This document shows, piece by piece, positions 7,691 to 16,265 of a stretch of 64,000 nt of DNA. Numbering within the stretch: the stretch's first letter is position 1; each line of letters opens with the position of its first letter. The stretch comes from Streptomyces acidiscabies (GTDB lineage Bacteria > Actinomycetota > Actinomycetes > Streptomycetales > Streptomycetaceae), in the NCBI RefSeq assembly GCF_020010905.1, contig NZ_JAGJBY010000001.1:5724001-5788000 (forward strand), given 5' to 3'. A program made the translations under genes and the position numbers. The notes beneath the pieces were generated by a model. It saw only the letters and a program-made list of their open reading frames with translations, did not search any database and was not told the DNA's origin.

Positions 7691-8311
7691 ATGACCGCCC
7701 CCTGGACCGTTCCGGGACTCCCCTTCCCCCTCACCCCGTCGTCCGACAAGGCGTGGGCCGTCGACGGGGACACCGTCACGGCCACCGCCGCGGCACACAG
7801 CGACATCTTCATCGACCCGGGGACCGACTCGCAGCTCAACGCCGAGTCGATGCTCAACGCCGCCACCCTGCTCGGCCCGCCGCCGGAAGGCGACTTCCAG
7901 TTCAGCGCGCGGGTCACCGTCGAGTTCGGGGCCACCTTCGACGCCGGGGTGCTGCTCCTGTGGATCAACGAACGGCACTGGGGCAAGCTCTGCTTCGAGT
8001 ACTCGCCCGACGGCGAGCCGATGATCGTCTCCGTGGTCGCACGGGGTGTCGCGGACGACGCGAACGCGTTCGTCGTCGACGGCCGGACGGTGTGGCTGCG
8101 CATCGCGCGGATCGACGGGGCGTACGCGTACCACGCCTCCCTCGACGGCGTGACCTGGCGCATGATCCGCTTCTTCGCCCTCCACGACCCCGGCGCGCGG
8201 GCCACGGTCGGCTTCGAGGCACAGTCACCGACCGGCGATGGTTGCCGTGTCACCTTCGACGAGGTCCGCTTCACCCGCGAACGCCTGGCGGAGCTGCGGG
8301 ACGGCTCCTGA
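7691..8311 (+). CDS. DUF1349 concanavalin-like domain protein
   Basis: A 206-residue single-domain cytosolic protein with the DUF1349 beta-sandwich pattern: FQFSARVTVEFGATFDAGVLLLW, then WGKLCFEYSPDGEPMIVSVV, and YHASLDGVTWRMIRFFAL. Members are often called 'regulation of enolase protein 1'-like, but their role is unknown; the fold suggests carbohydrate binding. ATG 7691 has a GAGAGAGGA site about 8 nt upstream. It is convergent with a GH27 glycosidase, which fits a carbohydrate link but does not prove one. Confidence 0.75.
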   Translation: MTAPWTVPGLPFPLTPSSDKAWAVDGDTVTATAAAHSDIFIDPGTDSQLNAESMLNAATLLGPPPEGDFQFSARVTVEFGATFDAGVLLLWINERHWGKLCFEYSPDGEPMIVSVVARGVADDANAFVVDGRTVWLRIARIDGAYAYHASLDGVTWRMIRFFALHDPGARATVGFEAQSPTGDGCRVTFDEVRFTRERLAELRDGS

Positions 8312-8318
8312 CACGGGC

Positions 8319-8344
8319 CCGGCGCCCACCTCGGTGAGCGCCGG
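8319..8344. terminator. Hairpin between convergent genes
   Basis: CCGGCGC (8319-8325) and GCGCCGG (8338-8344) pair perfectly around a 12-nt loop, just after the stop at 8311 and before the convergent stop at 8375. It is a plausible bidirectional terminator. Confidence 0.5.
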
Positions 8345-8374
8345 CTTCCGTTGTTCCCTCGGTCGGCGGCGAGG

Positions 8375-9664
8375 TCAGGCCGGGGTGAGCCGCAGGAGGG
8401 CGCAGCCGTGTGCGGGGAGGGTGAGGGTCAGGGCGCGGCCGTCGTGCGGGGTGTCCGTACGGGTCCACAGGTCCCGGACGCGGTCGTCGGGGAGTGCGCC
8501 GATGGAGCCGAGGGGGACGGTGACGGTCTCCGGGGTGTCCGCGAGGGAGAAGACCGCCGCGTAGCGGGTACGGCCGTCGGAGTCGTCCGCCGTCCACAGG
8601 ACGAGGTTCCGCTCGCGCAGGACCTCGCGGCTGGCGCGGCTGTGCAGGAGGACCTCCAGCGCTTCGGCGTTGGTGAGCAGGTCGATCGTCTCCGGCGGGC
8701 TGGTGGGGAGGTCGCCGCCCATCATCAGCGGGGAGCGGGAGACGAACCACAGGGTGAGCAGGCTGACCTGCTCGTCCCGGGTCAGCCGCGAGATACGGTC
8801 CTCGCCGCGCTCGGCGCGGATGCCGATGCGGCCGAGGGGGAGCATGTCGGCGTCGGCCCAGCCGCCCGGGCCCTGCGCGGGGGCCCACCGCGCCATGCGG
8901 GCGAACTGTGCCTCGACGTCCTCCCACCGGTCCCACAGGTCGTCGCACACACGCCACATCGTGGCGTTCTCCCGCAGGTGGCCGAGGTGCGCGAGGGACA
9001 TGTCCGTACCGGGCGAGAGGCTCAGCTCGATCGGCCGGCCGCTGCGCTCGATGGCCCGCCCGTACGCCGCGATCTCCCGGTCGTGGTACGGGACCAGCAT
9101 GTCGTCGGCCTTGACGAAGTCGACTCCCCACGCGGCGAACTGGGCCACCTGCGCGTCGTAGTACGCCTGCGCGCCGGGGTGGTCGTGGTTCAGGCCGTAG
9201 TTGTCGGGGTTCCAGGGGCAGACGGAGCCGGTGTCGGCGACCTCGTCCGCCGTGAAGTCCGTCCCGGCGACGGGTAGTCGGGCGGCGACCGCGCGGCGCG
9301 GTATGCCGCGCATGATGTGCAGGCCGAAGCGCAGGCCCAGCCCGTGTACCTGGTCGGCGAGCGGCTTGAAACCCGCGCCGTCGGCGGCGGACGGGAACCG
9401 GTTGGGCGCCGGCAACTGGCGGCCGTACGCGTCGAGGACCACCGGCGGGTCCTCGTTGTAACCGTGGGCACGGGCGGTCGGCTCGTACCACTGGATGTCC
9501 ACCACGACCGTGTCCCAGCCGTACGGCAGCAAGTGCTCGTGCAGGAAAGCCGCGTTGGCGAGCACCTCGGCCTCGGTGACGGTGGGGCCGTAACAGTCCC
9601 AGCTGTTCCAGCCCATCGGCGGGCGCAGGTGGCGGTCGGGGAGCGGGCGTACGGGGCGGCTCAT
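8375..9664 (-). CDS. Glycoside hydrolase family 27/36-like (alpha-galactosidase type)
   Basis: A 429-residue (beta/alpha)8 clan-D glycosidase. Near the N-terminus is the hallmark PPMGWNSWDCYG, followed by VVVDIQWYEP, and VDFVKADDM around residue 180 carries the probable nucleophile Asp. LWFVSRSPLMMGGDL and a C-terminal beta-sandwich (ending LPAHGCALLRLTPA) complete the family layout. There is no signal peptide, so it should act on imported oligosaccharides. Likely substrates are alpha-galactosides, though beta-L-arabinopyranosides are known for relatives. Confidence 0.8.
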   Translation of the reverse strand: MSRPVRPLPDRHLRPPMGWNSWDCYGPTVTEAEVLANAAFLHEHLLPYGWDTVVVDIQWYEPTARAHGYNEDPPVVLDAYGRQLPAPNRFPSAADGAGFKPLADQVHGLGLRFGLHIMRGIPRRAVAARLPVAGTDFTADEVADTGSVCPWNPDNYGLNHDHPGAQAYYDAQVAQFAAWGVDFVKADDMLVPYHDREIAAYGRAIERSGRPIELSLSPGTDMSLAHLGHLRENATMWRVCDDLWDRWEDVEAQFARMARWAPAQGPGGWADADMLPLGRIGIRAERGEDRISRLTRDEQVSLLTLWFVSRSPLMMGGDLPTSPPETIDLLTNAEALEVLLHSRASREVLRERNLVLWTADDSDGRTRYAAVFSLADTPETVTVPLGSIGALPDDRVRDLWTRTDTPHDGRALTLTLPAHGCALLRLTPA

Positions 9665-9770
9665 GGCGGTTCGCTTCCTGGGAGGGGCGGATGCGCACGG
9701 GGTGATCTTGTACAGGTTGCATCACGGGAGCGGGGTACGGCCAGGGTCGAAAATTTCGCCCCGCGCACCC

Positions 9771-11594
9771 TCAGCGCACCACCCTCACCCCCCGCAGCCG
9801 GTTGAGCGCGGCGGCGATCTCGTGGCGGCGGGGTACCGCGAAGTCGTCGTCGTGGACCGTGCGGAGCGCGGCGACGGGGTCCGCGCCCGCGAAGTCCGCG
9901 TCGAGGAGGTCGAGGGCCTCGGCCAGCGTGCGGTCACGGGTCAGGTGGCCGTGGCGGACGAGGAGTTCCAGGGCGAGGCCGATGCCGGTGACGTGGGAGG
10001 CGTCGGCGAGGGGCTCGACGCAGCGCAGGTCGATGTCGTGCTCGCCGAAGACCAGGTAATCGGTGCCCCGGGAGCGCACCCGGCTGCGCCCCTTCGCCGT
10101 GGAGTCCACCGACGCCGGGTCGACGCGGCGGGCGACGACCCCGGGGAAGGAGTCCGCCTCGGCCCGCCGCCCCGTCGGCACGGCGGCGATCTCCCGCGCC
10201 CGCTCGCTCACGTCGTACGGCCGGTACGCGTCCATCATCACCACCCGGTCGGCGACTTCGAGATAGTCACCGCTCCCGCCCATCACCAGCACCGTCGACA
10301 CCCCGTGATCCCGGTGCAGGGAACGGACCGAGTCCACCAGCGGCGTGAGCGGCTCCCGCTCCTTCGCGACCAGCGCCTGCATCCGGGCGTCCCGGATCAT
10401 CAGGTTGGTCGCGGCGGTGTCCTCGTCGATGAGCAGCACCTGCGCCCCGCTCTCCACAGCCTCGCACAGGGACGCGGCCTGCGACGTCGACCCAGACGCG
10501 TTCGGCGTCGAGAAATCCGCCGTGTCCGCGCCGCCCGGCAGATGACTGACGAACGCGTGCACGTCCACCCGCTCCACCGGACGCCCGTCCTCCGCCCGGA
10601 TCTTCACCGTGTCCGGCAACGAGACCGCCAGCTCCCGCCCGTCCCCCGGAGCGTGGTCCCACACCCCCGTCTCCAACGCCCGCAACAGCGTCGACTTCCC
10701 GTGGAACCCGCCCCCGACGATCAACGTCACCCCTTCGGGAACCCCCATCCCGCTCACCGCCCCCGCGTGCGGCAACTCGACCGTCACCCGCAGCTCCTCG
10801 GGCGACCGGAACTTCACCACCCCCTCACCCCGCGCGGGACGATCGTCCGCCCCCGTCCGCCGGGCCAGCAACGACCCGTCCGCGACGAACCCCACCAGCC
10901 CGAGCCCGGGCAGCGCCGCCCGCAGCGCGGCCGAGTCCTCCACCGCCGCCACGAACTCCCGCACCCGCCCGGCGTCCAGCGCCGCCAGACACAGCGCCCG
11001 CTCGGCGACACGCGGCAGCACCTGGCACAACAGCCGCCACGCCGCCCGCCCGTCGATACGCCGGTGCGGCCCCGGCAACGCCACCCCGAGCCGCAGCGTC
11101 ACCGACCCGTCCCCGGCGTCCACCGTGCACGAGTTGCGGTCCAGCACCTCCTGCCCGCCCGCGTCCAGGTGCAGGTCCCGCTCCGCGTCCACCTCCCGCG
11201 CCGCCTGCCGCACGAGATACCCGGCCAGCGCCCGCCGCCGCACCGCCGAGTCCCACAACTCCCGGGGGAATCCCGCCTGTTCGCCCGGCACCCGCACGGC
11301 GACCCGCGCGGGCGGCGCGTACGGATCGGCCTGCCCGCGCACGATCTCCAGCACCACACCCCCGGGCAGCTCCCACGGCCCGGTCAGCCCCCGGTACCGG
11401 CTGTAGGACGCGCCGTCGAGCTGCTCCAGCTCCCGGTCCAGACCCTGCCGGACCCGGTCCGTCCGCTCAGGACCCTGCCGGGTACGGCCCGCCCGGTCCG
11501 ACGGTCCGGTGGGCCGGGTGGGTCGCCCATGACGGCGCATACAGTGCTCACTTCCTCGCTGCGAAGCCGCGAATCCACGTCCGTCCCTCACCAT
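9771..11594 (-). CDS. Predicted ATPase of the ABC class (COG3044-like)
   Basis: A cytosolic P-loop protein of about 600 residues with an unusual ABC-class domain: LIVGGGFHGKSTLLRALETGVWDH is the Walker A, AQVLLIDEDTAATNLMIRD the Walker B region, and VSTVLVMGGSGDYLEVADRVVMMD follows. The N-terminal 280 residues lack known motifs. ATG 11594 has an excellent GGAGGAG site and overlaps the stop of the upstream membrane protein gene (TGATG), implying translational coupling; ATG 11540 is an alternative with GAGGAAG. Its function is uncharacterised in the family. Confidence 0.8.
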   Translation of the reverse strand: MVRDGRGFAASQRGSEHCMRRHGRPTRPTGPSDRAGRTRQGPERTDRVRQGLDRELEQLDGASYSRYRGLTGPWELPGGVVLEIVRGQADPYAPPARVAVRVPGEQAGFPRELWDSAVRRRALAGYLVRQAAREVDAERDLHLDAGGQEVLDRNSCTVDAGDGSVTLRLGVALPGPHRRIDGRAAWRLLCQVLPRVAERALCLAALDAGRVREFVAAVEDSAALRAALPGLGLVGFVADGSLLARRTGADDRPARGEGVVKFRSPEELRVTVELPHAGAVSGMGVPEGVTLIVGGGFHGKSTLLRALETGVWDHAPGDGRELAVSLPDTVKIRAEDGRPVERVDVHAFVSHLPGGADTADFSTPNASGSTSQAASLCEAVESGAQVLLIDEDTAATNLMIRDARMQALVAKEREPLTPLVDSVRSLHRDHGVSTVLVMGGSGDYLEVADRVVMMDAYRPYDVSERAREIAAVPTGRRAEADSFPGVVARRVDPASVDSTAKGRSRVRSRGTDYLVFGEHDIDLRCVEPLADASHVTGIGLALELLVRHGHLTRDRTLAEALDLLDADFAGADPVAALRTVHDDDFAVPRRHEIAAALNRLRGVRVVR

Positions 11595-13249
11595 CAGCAC
11601 TCCTCCGGCCGGTGCCCGGACTGCGGGAGGGAGACCGTCGGATCGTACTGGGAGGAGATCTGGAAGACCCCCGGCTCCCGCGCCGTGAGCCGCGTGAACA
11701 CGGCGCCCTCGCCGCCGTCCTCGCCGCTGTCCTCGCGCAGACAGGCCCCGTTGTCGGCCCGCAGCCAGGGCGAGTAGGCGAGCCGCACGGTCACCGAACC
11801 CGCCCTCGGCAGGTACACCACGAGGTACGCGTCCCCCTCCGGCGCCCGCACGACCTCCCCGGGCGCCGACACCAGCGGCACGGCGTCCCGCACCCGGTAC
11901 AGCTTCCAGTGCGCGTCGCCCCACACCGGCTCCAGCCAGTCCGGCCGGCGCTGTATCAGCTCCGCCTCGGCGACCCCCGAGTGATCGGGCACGGCGTCCG
12001 GGACGGCGACGAAACCCACCGCCCACCGGTCCAGCCACGCCCGGTACGAGGCCGGCGTCAGCGTCCCGTCGTAGAAGATCCGGCCCCGTTCGACATCCAG
12101 CTGGGTGTTCCAGCCCCGCGCCATGTTGACGTGCGGCGACAGGACGGCGGCCTCACGGTGGTCGTGCGCCGGAACGACCTCGACCCGCCCCTGCCCCGCG
12201 CCGAACCGGTCGAGCGCCTGAAGCAGCCCCTTGGTGTCGGCCGCCCACGCCGGGACCTGACTCGACGCCTTCAAGAAGGACACGGGCGTCCCCGACCCCA
12301 CCCAGAACAGCGACCCCGCCAGCGCCAGCGCGAGGCCACCGCGCCGCAGCCGGGCACCCGGCGCCGTCGAGACCAGGGCCGCCAGCAGCACGGCCGGGGC
12401 GAAGAGCAGCGCGAACCGCTCCACGTTGCTGCCGATCGGCGTCGCCAGCAGATAGGAGAGCCCGACCCCCACCGCGTACACCGCGCCCCCGAGCCGCACG
12501 ACCCGCCACCCGCGCGGCGCCCACACCGCCACCGCGAGCCCGAGCCCCATCGGCCACCACACCCGCCCGGACGCCATCGGCTCCTCCCCGTCGAAGGGGA
12601 ACAGCAGCGTCGTCGCCCCCACGACCAGGAACGGCGGGACGATCAGCACGGCGGCCCGCCACCAGTCCCGCACCAGCCCGTACGCCGCACCCGCGACCAC
12701 CAGGAACAGCCCGGCCACCGGACTGCCCGCCGTCGCCAGCACCGCGAACCCGGCGGCCAGGGCCGGCCGCCGCTCTCCCGCCAGCACCACGCACGCCGCC
12801 AGCGCGAAGGCGACCCCGAGCGCGAACGTCACCCGCCCCGCCGCCACGTTCACCCACAGCCCGAACGCCGCCAGCAGCGCGGGGGCCAGGGGCCGGCGCA
12901 TCCCCGATCTCACGAACAGCTCGCCAGCCAGCCAGCTTGCCGCCAGCCCCGAGGCCACGGCGACCGTCCGCACGCCGAGGAACCCCATCAGATACGGGGA
13001 GACGATGCTGTAGTTCGCCGTGTGCAGGCCGCCGAACCAGAACAGGCCGTACGCCGAGTCCCCGTGGTCGGCCGCGAACCGCGCCCACGCCTCCTGCGCG
13101 GCCAGGTCGCCGCCGCCGTTGGCCCGGAACAGCGCCCACACGACATACAAGGGGAGCATCGAGAACGCCGCGAGCAACGGCACCCGGTGACGGCGCGACC
13201 AGGGGGCGGGCTGGGCAGGGGCGGCGAGGGCAACGGCCACGAGGGGCAC
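11594..13249 (-). CDS. Multipass membrane protein of unknown function
   Basis: A 551-residue integral membrane protein with about ten hydrophobic helices up to residue 330, then a soluble 200-residue C-terminal domain with a beta-rich ending (APEGDAYLVVYLPRAGSVTVRLAYSPW). The layout resembles GT-C/YfhO-type membrane glycosyltransferases, but I see no diagnostic catalytic motif. Its stop overlaps the start of the ABC-class ATPase gene, so the two proteins are probably made in fixed ratio. Confidence 0.65.
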   Translation of the reverse strand: MPLVAVALAAPAQPAPWSRRHRVPLLAAFSMLPLYVVWALFRANGGGDLAAQEAWARFAADHGDSAYGLFWFGGLHTANYSIVSPYLMGFLGVRTVAVASGLAASWLAGELFVRSGMRRPLAPALLAAFGLWVNVAAGRVTFALGVAFALAACVVLAGERRPALAAGFAVLATAGSPVAGLFLVVAGAAYGLVRDWWRAAVLIVPPFLVVGATTLLFPFDGEEPMASGRVWWPMGLGLAVAVWAPRGWRVVRLGGAVYAVGVGLSYLLATPIGSNVERFALLFAPAVLLAALVSTAPGARLRRGGLALALAGSLFWVGSGTPVSFLKASSQVPAWAADTKGLLQALDRFGAGQGRVEVVPAHDHREAAVLSPHVNMARGWNTQLDVERGRIFYDGTLTPASYRAWLDRWAVGFVAVPDAVPDHSGVAEAELIQRRPDWLEPVWGDAHWKLYRVRDAVPLVSAPGEVVRAPEGDAYLVVYLPRAGSVTVRLAYSPWLRADNGACLREDSGEDGGEGAVFTRLTAREPGVFQISSQYDPTVSLPQSGHRPEEC

Positions 13250-13359
13250 CTCCGTTCGAAGCAGCGGGTGTCAGTGACGAGACGGCTCCCCGACCGCGAT
13301 ACGGCTGGTGGGGCCGGTCCCGTCGCCTCCAGTCTCGGCCGCCCCACCCCCACCTCACA

Positions 13360-13418
13360 TCGGCCGAATGGCCAGGTCTTCCACCCGAAACCGCTCCCAC
13401 AACTGGCCATTCGGCCGA
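13360..13418. repeat. Perfect 16-bp inverted repeat with 27-bp spacer
   Basis: TCGGCCGAATGGCCAG (13360-13375) is the exact reverse complement of 13403-13418. Each arm itself contains two small palindromes (TCGGCCGA and TGGCCA). It lies between the stop of the dehydrogenase gene (13454) and the start of the membrane protein gene (13249), both leftward, so it could be a terminator, an operator or both. Confidence 0.55.
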
Positions 13419-13453
13419 GGCGCCGACCCCTCGGCCCGTGGTCAGCTTGAAGC

Positions 13454-14332
13454 TCACACCGCTGCACTCCGCTTCTCGATCGCCCGCACCACCGCCACCA
13501 TGTCCTCCCCGCCGTGCCCCTGCTCCACCGCCTCCCCGAACAACGCATGACACACATCCAGGAGAGGAGAAGCCACGCCCGCCTTCCGAGCCGCCTCCGC
13601 GATCAGCCGATTGTTCTTGAGCACGTCGACCGCCCCCGCCTGCACACCGAAGTCCCGCTCCACCAGCTTCGGCGCCTTCATCCGCGACACCGCGCTCGCC
13701 ATCGGCCCGGCGTCGAGAACCTCCCGCAGCAGCGCCGGATCCACCCCCTGCCGCCCGGCGAAGTGGAACGCCTCGCTGAGCCCCGTGACCAGCGTGATCA
13801 AAAACAGGTTCACCGAGAACTTCATCAGCAGCGCCCCCGGCACGGCCCCGCAGGCGAACGTCTCCCGGCACACCGGCGCCAGCAGCGCCCGTACATCCGC
13901 CACGGCATCCTCGTCCCCCGCCAGCATCCCCACCAACTGCCCCTGCTCCGCCGGGACTTGCGACCCCGAGACCGGCGCCTCCACATACCGCCCGCCCACC
14001 GCCCGGACGTCCTGCTGGAGCCCGGCGGAGTACTCGGCCGACGTGGTGCCCATGTGTACGACGACGCGCCCCGCGACCCGTGCGGCGAAGTCGGGTGTAC
14101 CCCGTCCCAGCACCGCGTCCACGGCCTCCTCGTCGGCCAGCATCAGCACGACCGTGCCGGACCGCTCGAAGACCTCGCCGGGACTCCCCGCGATCTCGGC
14201 ACCGGCGGCGCGCAGCGGCTCGTACCGGCCCGGTGAACGGTTCCACACCACGAGTGGGGTGCCCGCCCGGGCGAGGTTGAGCGCCATGGGCTGGCCCATG
14301 ACGCCGAGACCGACGAAGCCCACGTACGACAT
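13454..14332 (-). CDS. NAD(P)-dependent beta-hydroxyacid dehydrogenase (3-hydroxyisobutyrate dehydrogenase family)
   Basis: A 292-residue enzyme with the family pattern GFVGLGVMGQPMALNLARAG at the N-terminus, APVSGSQVPAEQGQLVGMLAG substrate loop near 120-140, and the catalytic Lys in LLMKFSVNLF near 170. It oxidises a beta-hydroxyacid or reduces the semialdehyde, or it may be an imine-reductase-like member. The gene is divergent from a TetR regulator gene. Two operator copies lie 25-70 bp before its start, so it is probably that regulator's target. Confidence 0.85.
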   Translation of the reverse strand: MSYVGFVGLGVMGQPMALNLARAGTPLVVWNRSPGRYEPLRAAGAEIAGSPGEVFERSGTVVLMLADEEAVDAVLGRGTPDFAARVAGRVVVHMGTTSAEYSAGLQQDVRAVGGRYVEAPVSGSQVPAEQGQLVGMLAGDEDAVADVRALLAPVCRETFACGAVPGALLMKFSVNLFLITLVTGLSEAFHFAGRQGVDPALLREVLDAGPMASAVSRMKAPKLVERDFGVQAGAVDVLKNNRLIAEAARKAGVASPLLDVCHALFGEAVEQGHGGEDMVAVVRAIEKRSAAV

Positions 14333-14356
14333 GCCGCACCACCACTCTCCGCAGGG

Positions 14357-14374
14357 CTATGACCGCCGTCATAG
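14357..14374. promoter_or_regulatory. TetR-type operator, copy 1
   Basis: CTATGAC-CGCC-GTCATAG: 7-bp perfect arms around a 4-bp spacer, in the gap between the divergent dehydrogenase and TetR genes. The same arms recur at 14384-14401. Confidence 0.75.
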
Positions 14375-14383
14375 TAGCCCGCG

Positions 14384-14401
14384 CTATGACAGCGGTCATA
14401 G
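14384..14401. promoter_or_regulatory. TetR-type operator, copy 2
   Basis: CTATGAC-AGCG-GTCATAG has the same 7-bp arms as the copy at 14357, with a different spacer. The copies are 27 bp centre to centre. Their identity in the arms but not the spacers indicates selection for protein binding. Confidence 0.75.
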
Positions 14402-14435
14402 ACTCGTCGGAGGATACGGAAAGGGAGATACAGGG

Positions 14436-15029
14436 GTGACGGAACGCGGAGCGCGCGAGCGGATGGTCTTCAGTGCGGCCCAGCTCATCCGGCGCGACGG
14501 AGTCGGTGCGACCGGGATGCGTGAGGTCGCCGCCCACGCGCAGGCGCCGCGCGGCTCGCTCCAGCACTACTTCCCCGGCGGCAAGGAGCAGTTGGTCAAC
14601 GAGGCCGTCCAGTGGGCCGGCCGGTACGCCGGGAACCGCGTGCCCCGCTTCCTGGCCGCCCTCCCCTCACCGACGCCCAGCGGCCTCTTCGCCGAGATGG
14701 TCCGGCAGTGGACCGACGAGTACGAGACCTCCGGCTACGCGGGCGGCTGCCCCGTGGCCGCCGCCACCGTCGACTGCGCCAAGACCACGCCCTCGACCCG
14801 GGAAGCCGCGTCGAACGCCTTCGCCGGGTGGACCGACGCGGTGGCCGCCGCCCTCACCGGGATGGGTGTGCCGAAACACCGGGCCACCCCGCTCGCCACC
14901 CTCATGATCAGCACCATTGAAGGCGCCCTCCTCATCGCCCGCGCCGAACAGAGCACGAGGGCCCTGGACACCGCGACCCGAGAACTCGGCCCCCTCCTGG
15001 ACGCCGCGGTCGCCCACGACCTCACCTGA
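14436..15029 (+). CDS. TetR-family regulator, LmrA/YxaF type
   Basis: A 197-residue repressor. GVGATGMREVAAHAQAPRGSLQHYFPGGKEQL at about 20-52 is the DNA-binding domain, and SGYAGGCPVAAATVD near 105 is the hallmark of the LmrA/YxaF C-terminal domain. The GTG at 14436 has an AAGGGAG site. It is divergent from the hydroxyacid dehydrogenase and flanked by two matching palindromes, so autoregulation plus control of that gene is likely. Its last 8 bp overlap the convergent VOC gene. Confidence 0.85.
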   Translation: MTERGARERMVFSAAQLIRRDGVGATGMREVAAHAQAPRGSLQHYFPGGKEQLVNEAVQWAGRYAGNRVPRFLAALPSPTPSGLFAEMVRQWTDEYETSGYAGGCPVAAATVDCAKTTPSTREAASNAFAGWTDAVAAALTGMGVPKHRATPLATLMISTIEGALLIARAEQSTRALDTATRELGPLLDAAVAHDLT

Positions 15030-15534
15030 CCGGCGCGCTGCTGCGCCCCTGCCGCCGCCCGCTCAACTCGACGTCCAGCGTCTCCTGCGCGACCCGCATC
15101 CCCTCGACGTGCTCGGGCCACGACATCCGCTCCCAGATCTCCTCCTCGGCCACGTCCTCGACATGCTGGACCACCCACCACACATTCCCGAACGGATCCC
15201 GGACCCGCCCGCCCCGCTGTCCGAAGGCACTGTGCATGACGGGCGTGACCACCCTGCCGCCACCCGCCACAGCCCGTGCGACGACGTCGTCCGCGTCCCC
15301 CACGAACACCCGCAGCAGACTCGGCATCACCGGCCAGTCCTCCCGCCGGTCGAACGCCAGCACCACGGTGTCCCCGACCCGGACCTCCCCATGCCCGACG
15401 GCCCCGTCCTCGGTCACCACCCGCCCCAACTCCTCGCCGCCGAACACTTCCACGACGAAATCCAGAAACGCTCCGGTGTCATCGGTGACGACCCAGGGAG
15501 CGACGGTGGTGTAGCCGTGGGGCTGCGCAGACAT
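15022..15534 (-). CDS. VOC-superfamily protein (glyoxalase/PhnB-like)
   Basis: A 170-residue protein with the paired beta-alpha-beta-beta-beta modules of the vicinal oxygen chelate fold: AFLDFVVEVFGGEELGRV near 22, VGHGEVRVGDTVVLAFD, and GGRVRDPFGNVWWVVQHVED near 118. PhnB-like members may be metal-dependent isomerases or resistance/binding proteins. No partner gene indicates the substrate. Confidence 0.75.
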   Translation of the reverse strand: MSAQPHGYTTVAPWVVTDDTGAFLDFVVEVFGGEELGRVVTEDGAVGHGEVRVGDTVVLAFDRREDWPVMPSLLRVFVGDADDVVARAVAGGGRVVTPVMHSAFGQRGGRVRDPFGNVWWVVQHVEDVAEEEIWERMSWPEHVEGMRVAQETLDVELSGRRQGRSSAPVR

Positions 15535-15623
15535 GGGGTTCCTCTCGCCGAAGTGCGGTACCGACGACGGTAGGGCTGGAGTAGGCCAGGAGGTGTCCTA
15601 GTCGAGGCGGGCTGCTCGCGGCA

Positions 15624-16262
15624 TCACAACCCGAACGCCCCAGCGACCTGCTCCCCAAGCTCCTCCTCCGTCATCGTGACGTCGACCCGGACGACATGCA
15701 GGTGCAGGCGTGAGGTCTCTCGCTCAAGCTGCTCGACGAACATGGCGTCCCGTTCCGCGAGATTGCGCGCGGCCTTCTCCGGGTCGCTGGTCCGCCAGAT
15801 GAACCCCTCGCCGGGAGCCGACCGGCCGGAGACGGCCGCCTCCCGGAAATCGGGCGTCGGGAGGAGCCAGACGGCGTGGTGCGGAGTGGGGAGCAGAGGG
15901 TGGACGAGGTGGGGGAGGAGGCGGAAGCCCTCGGCGATCACGGGCCGGTCCTGCGGCAGGCGGAGCAGGTCCTCGACGATCAGGTCGAAGCCCTCGCCCC
16001 GGTACCAGTGGAACGTCTCGAACATGGTGCGCGGAGACCGGTACACCCACCGCTCGTCCATGCCCATCGCCATGAACTCGTGGAGGAACGGGGCTTGTTG
16101 GGGTGTGGTGCGGCCGGCGTGGTCCGGCATCGAGTCGTCGGTGACGTAGAGGTGCCAGCCGTGGTGCACGGCGAGCCTGCGGGCGATCGTCGACTTGCCT
16201 GCGCCGGGGCTCCCGCCGATCCAGTACACGTGACGCAGCCGCTCGGCGAGGTCGAGGTCCAC
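15624..16262 (-). CDS. P-loop nucleotide kinase-like protein
   Basis: A 212-residue soluble protein beginning with Walker A VYWIGGSPGAGKSTIARRLA at about 13-32. A lid-like region and a helix with conserved Arg (EKAARNLAERDAMFV) follow, as in small-molecule kinases. It resembles the adenylate-kinase/AAA_18 group that phosphorylates small metabolites or antibiotics. It is 3 bp from the downstream 116-residue gene and is probably co-transcribed with it and the VOC gene further upstream. Confidence 0.7.
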   Translation of the reverse strand: MDLDLAERLRHVYWIGGSPGAGKSTIARRLAVHHGWHLYVTDDSMPDHAGRTTPQQAPFLHEFMAMGMDERWVYRSPRTMFETFHWYRGEGFDLIVEDLLRLPQDRPVIAEGFRLLPHLVHPLLPTPHHAVWLLPTPDFREAAVSGRSAPGEGFIWRTSDPEKAARNLAERDAMFVEQLERETSRLHLHVVRVDVTMTEEELGEQVAGAFGL

Positions 16263-16265
16263 GGG

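Noticed and set aside
9700..9735. Possible operator TTGTACAGG...TGCATCA before the GH27 gene
   Set aside because: Symmetry is poor and no matching regulator is nearby, so I did not list it.
12153..14567. An 804-codon minus-strand frame spanning several genes
   Set aside because: It crosses the membrane protein, the dehydrogenase and the TetR gene in the wrong frame and has no motif of its own.
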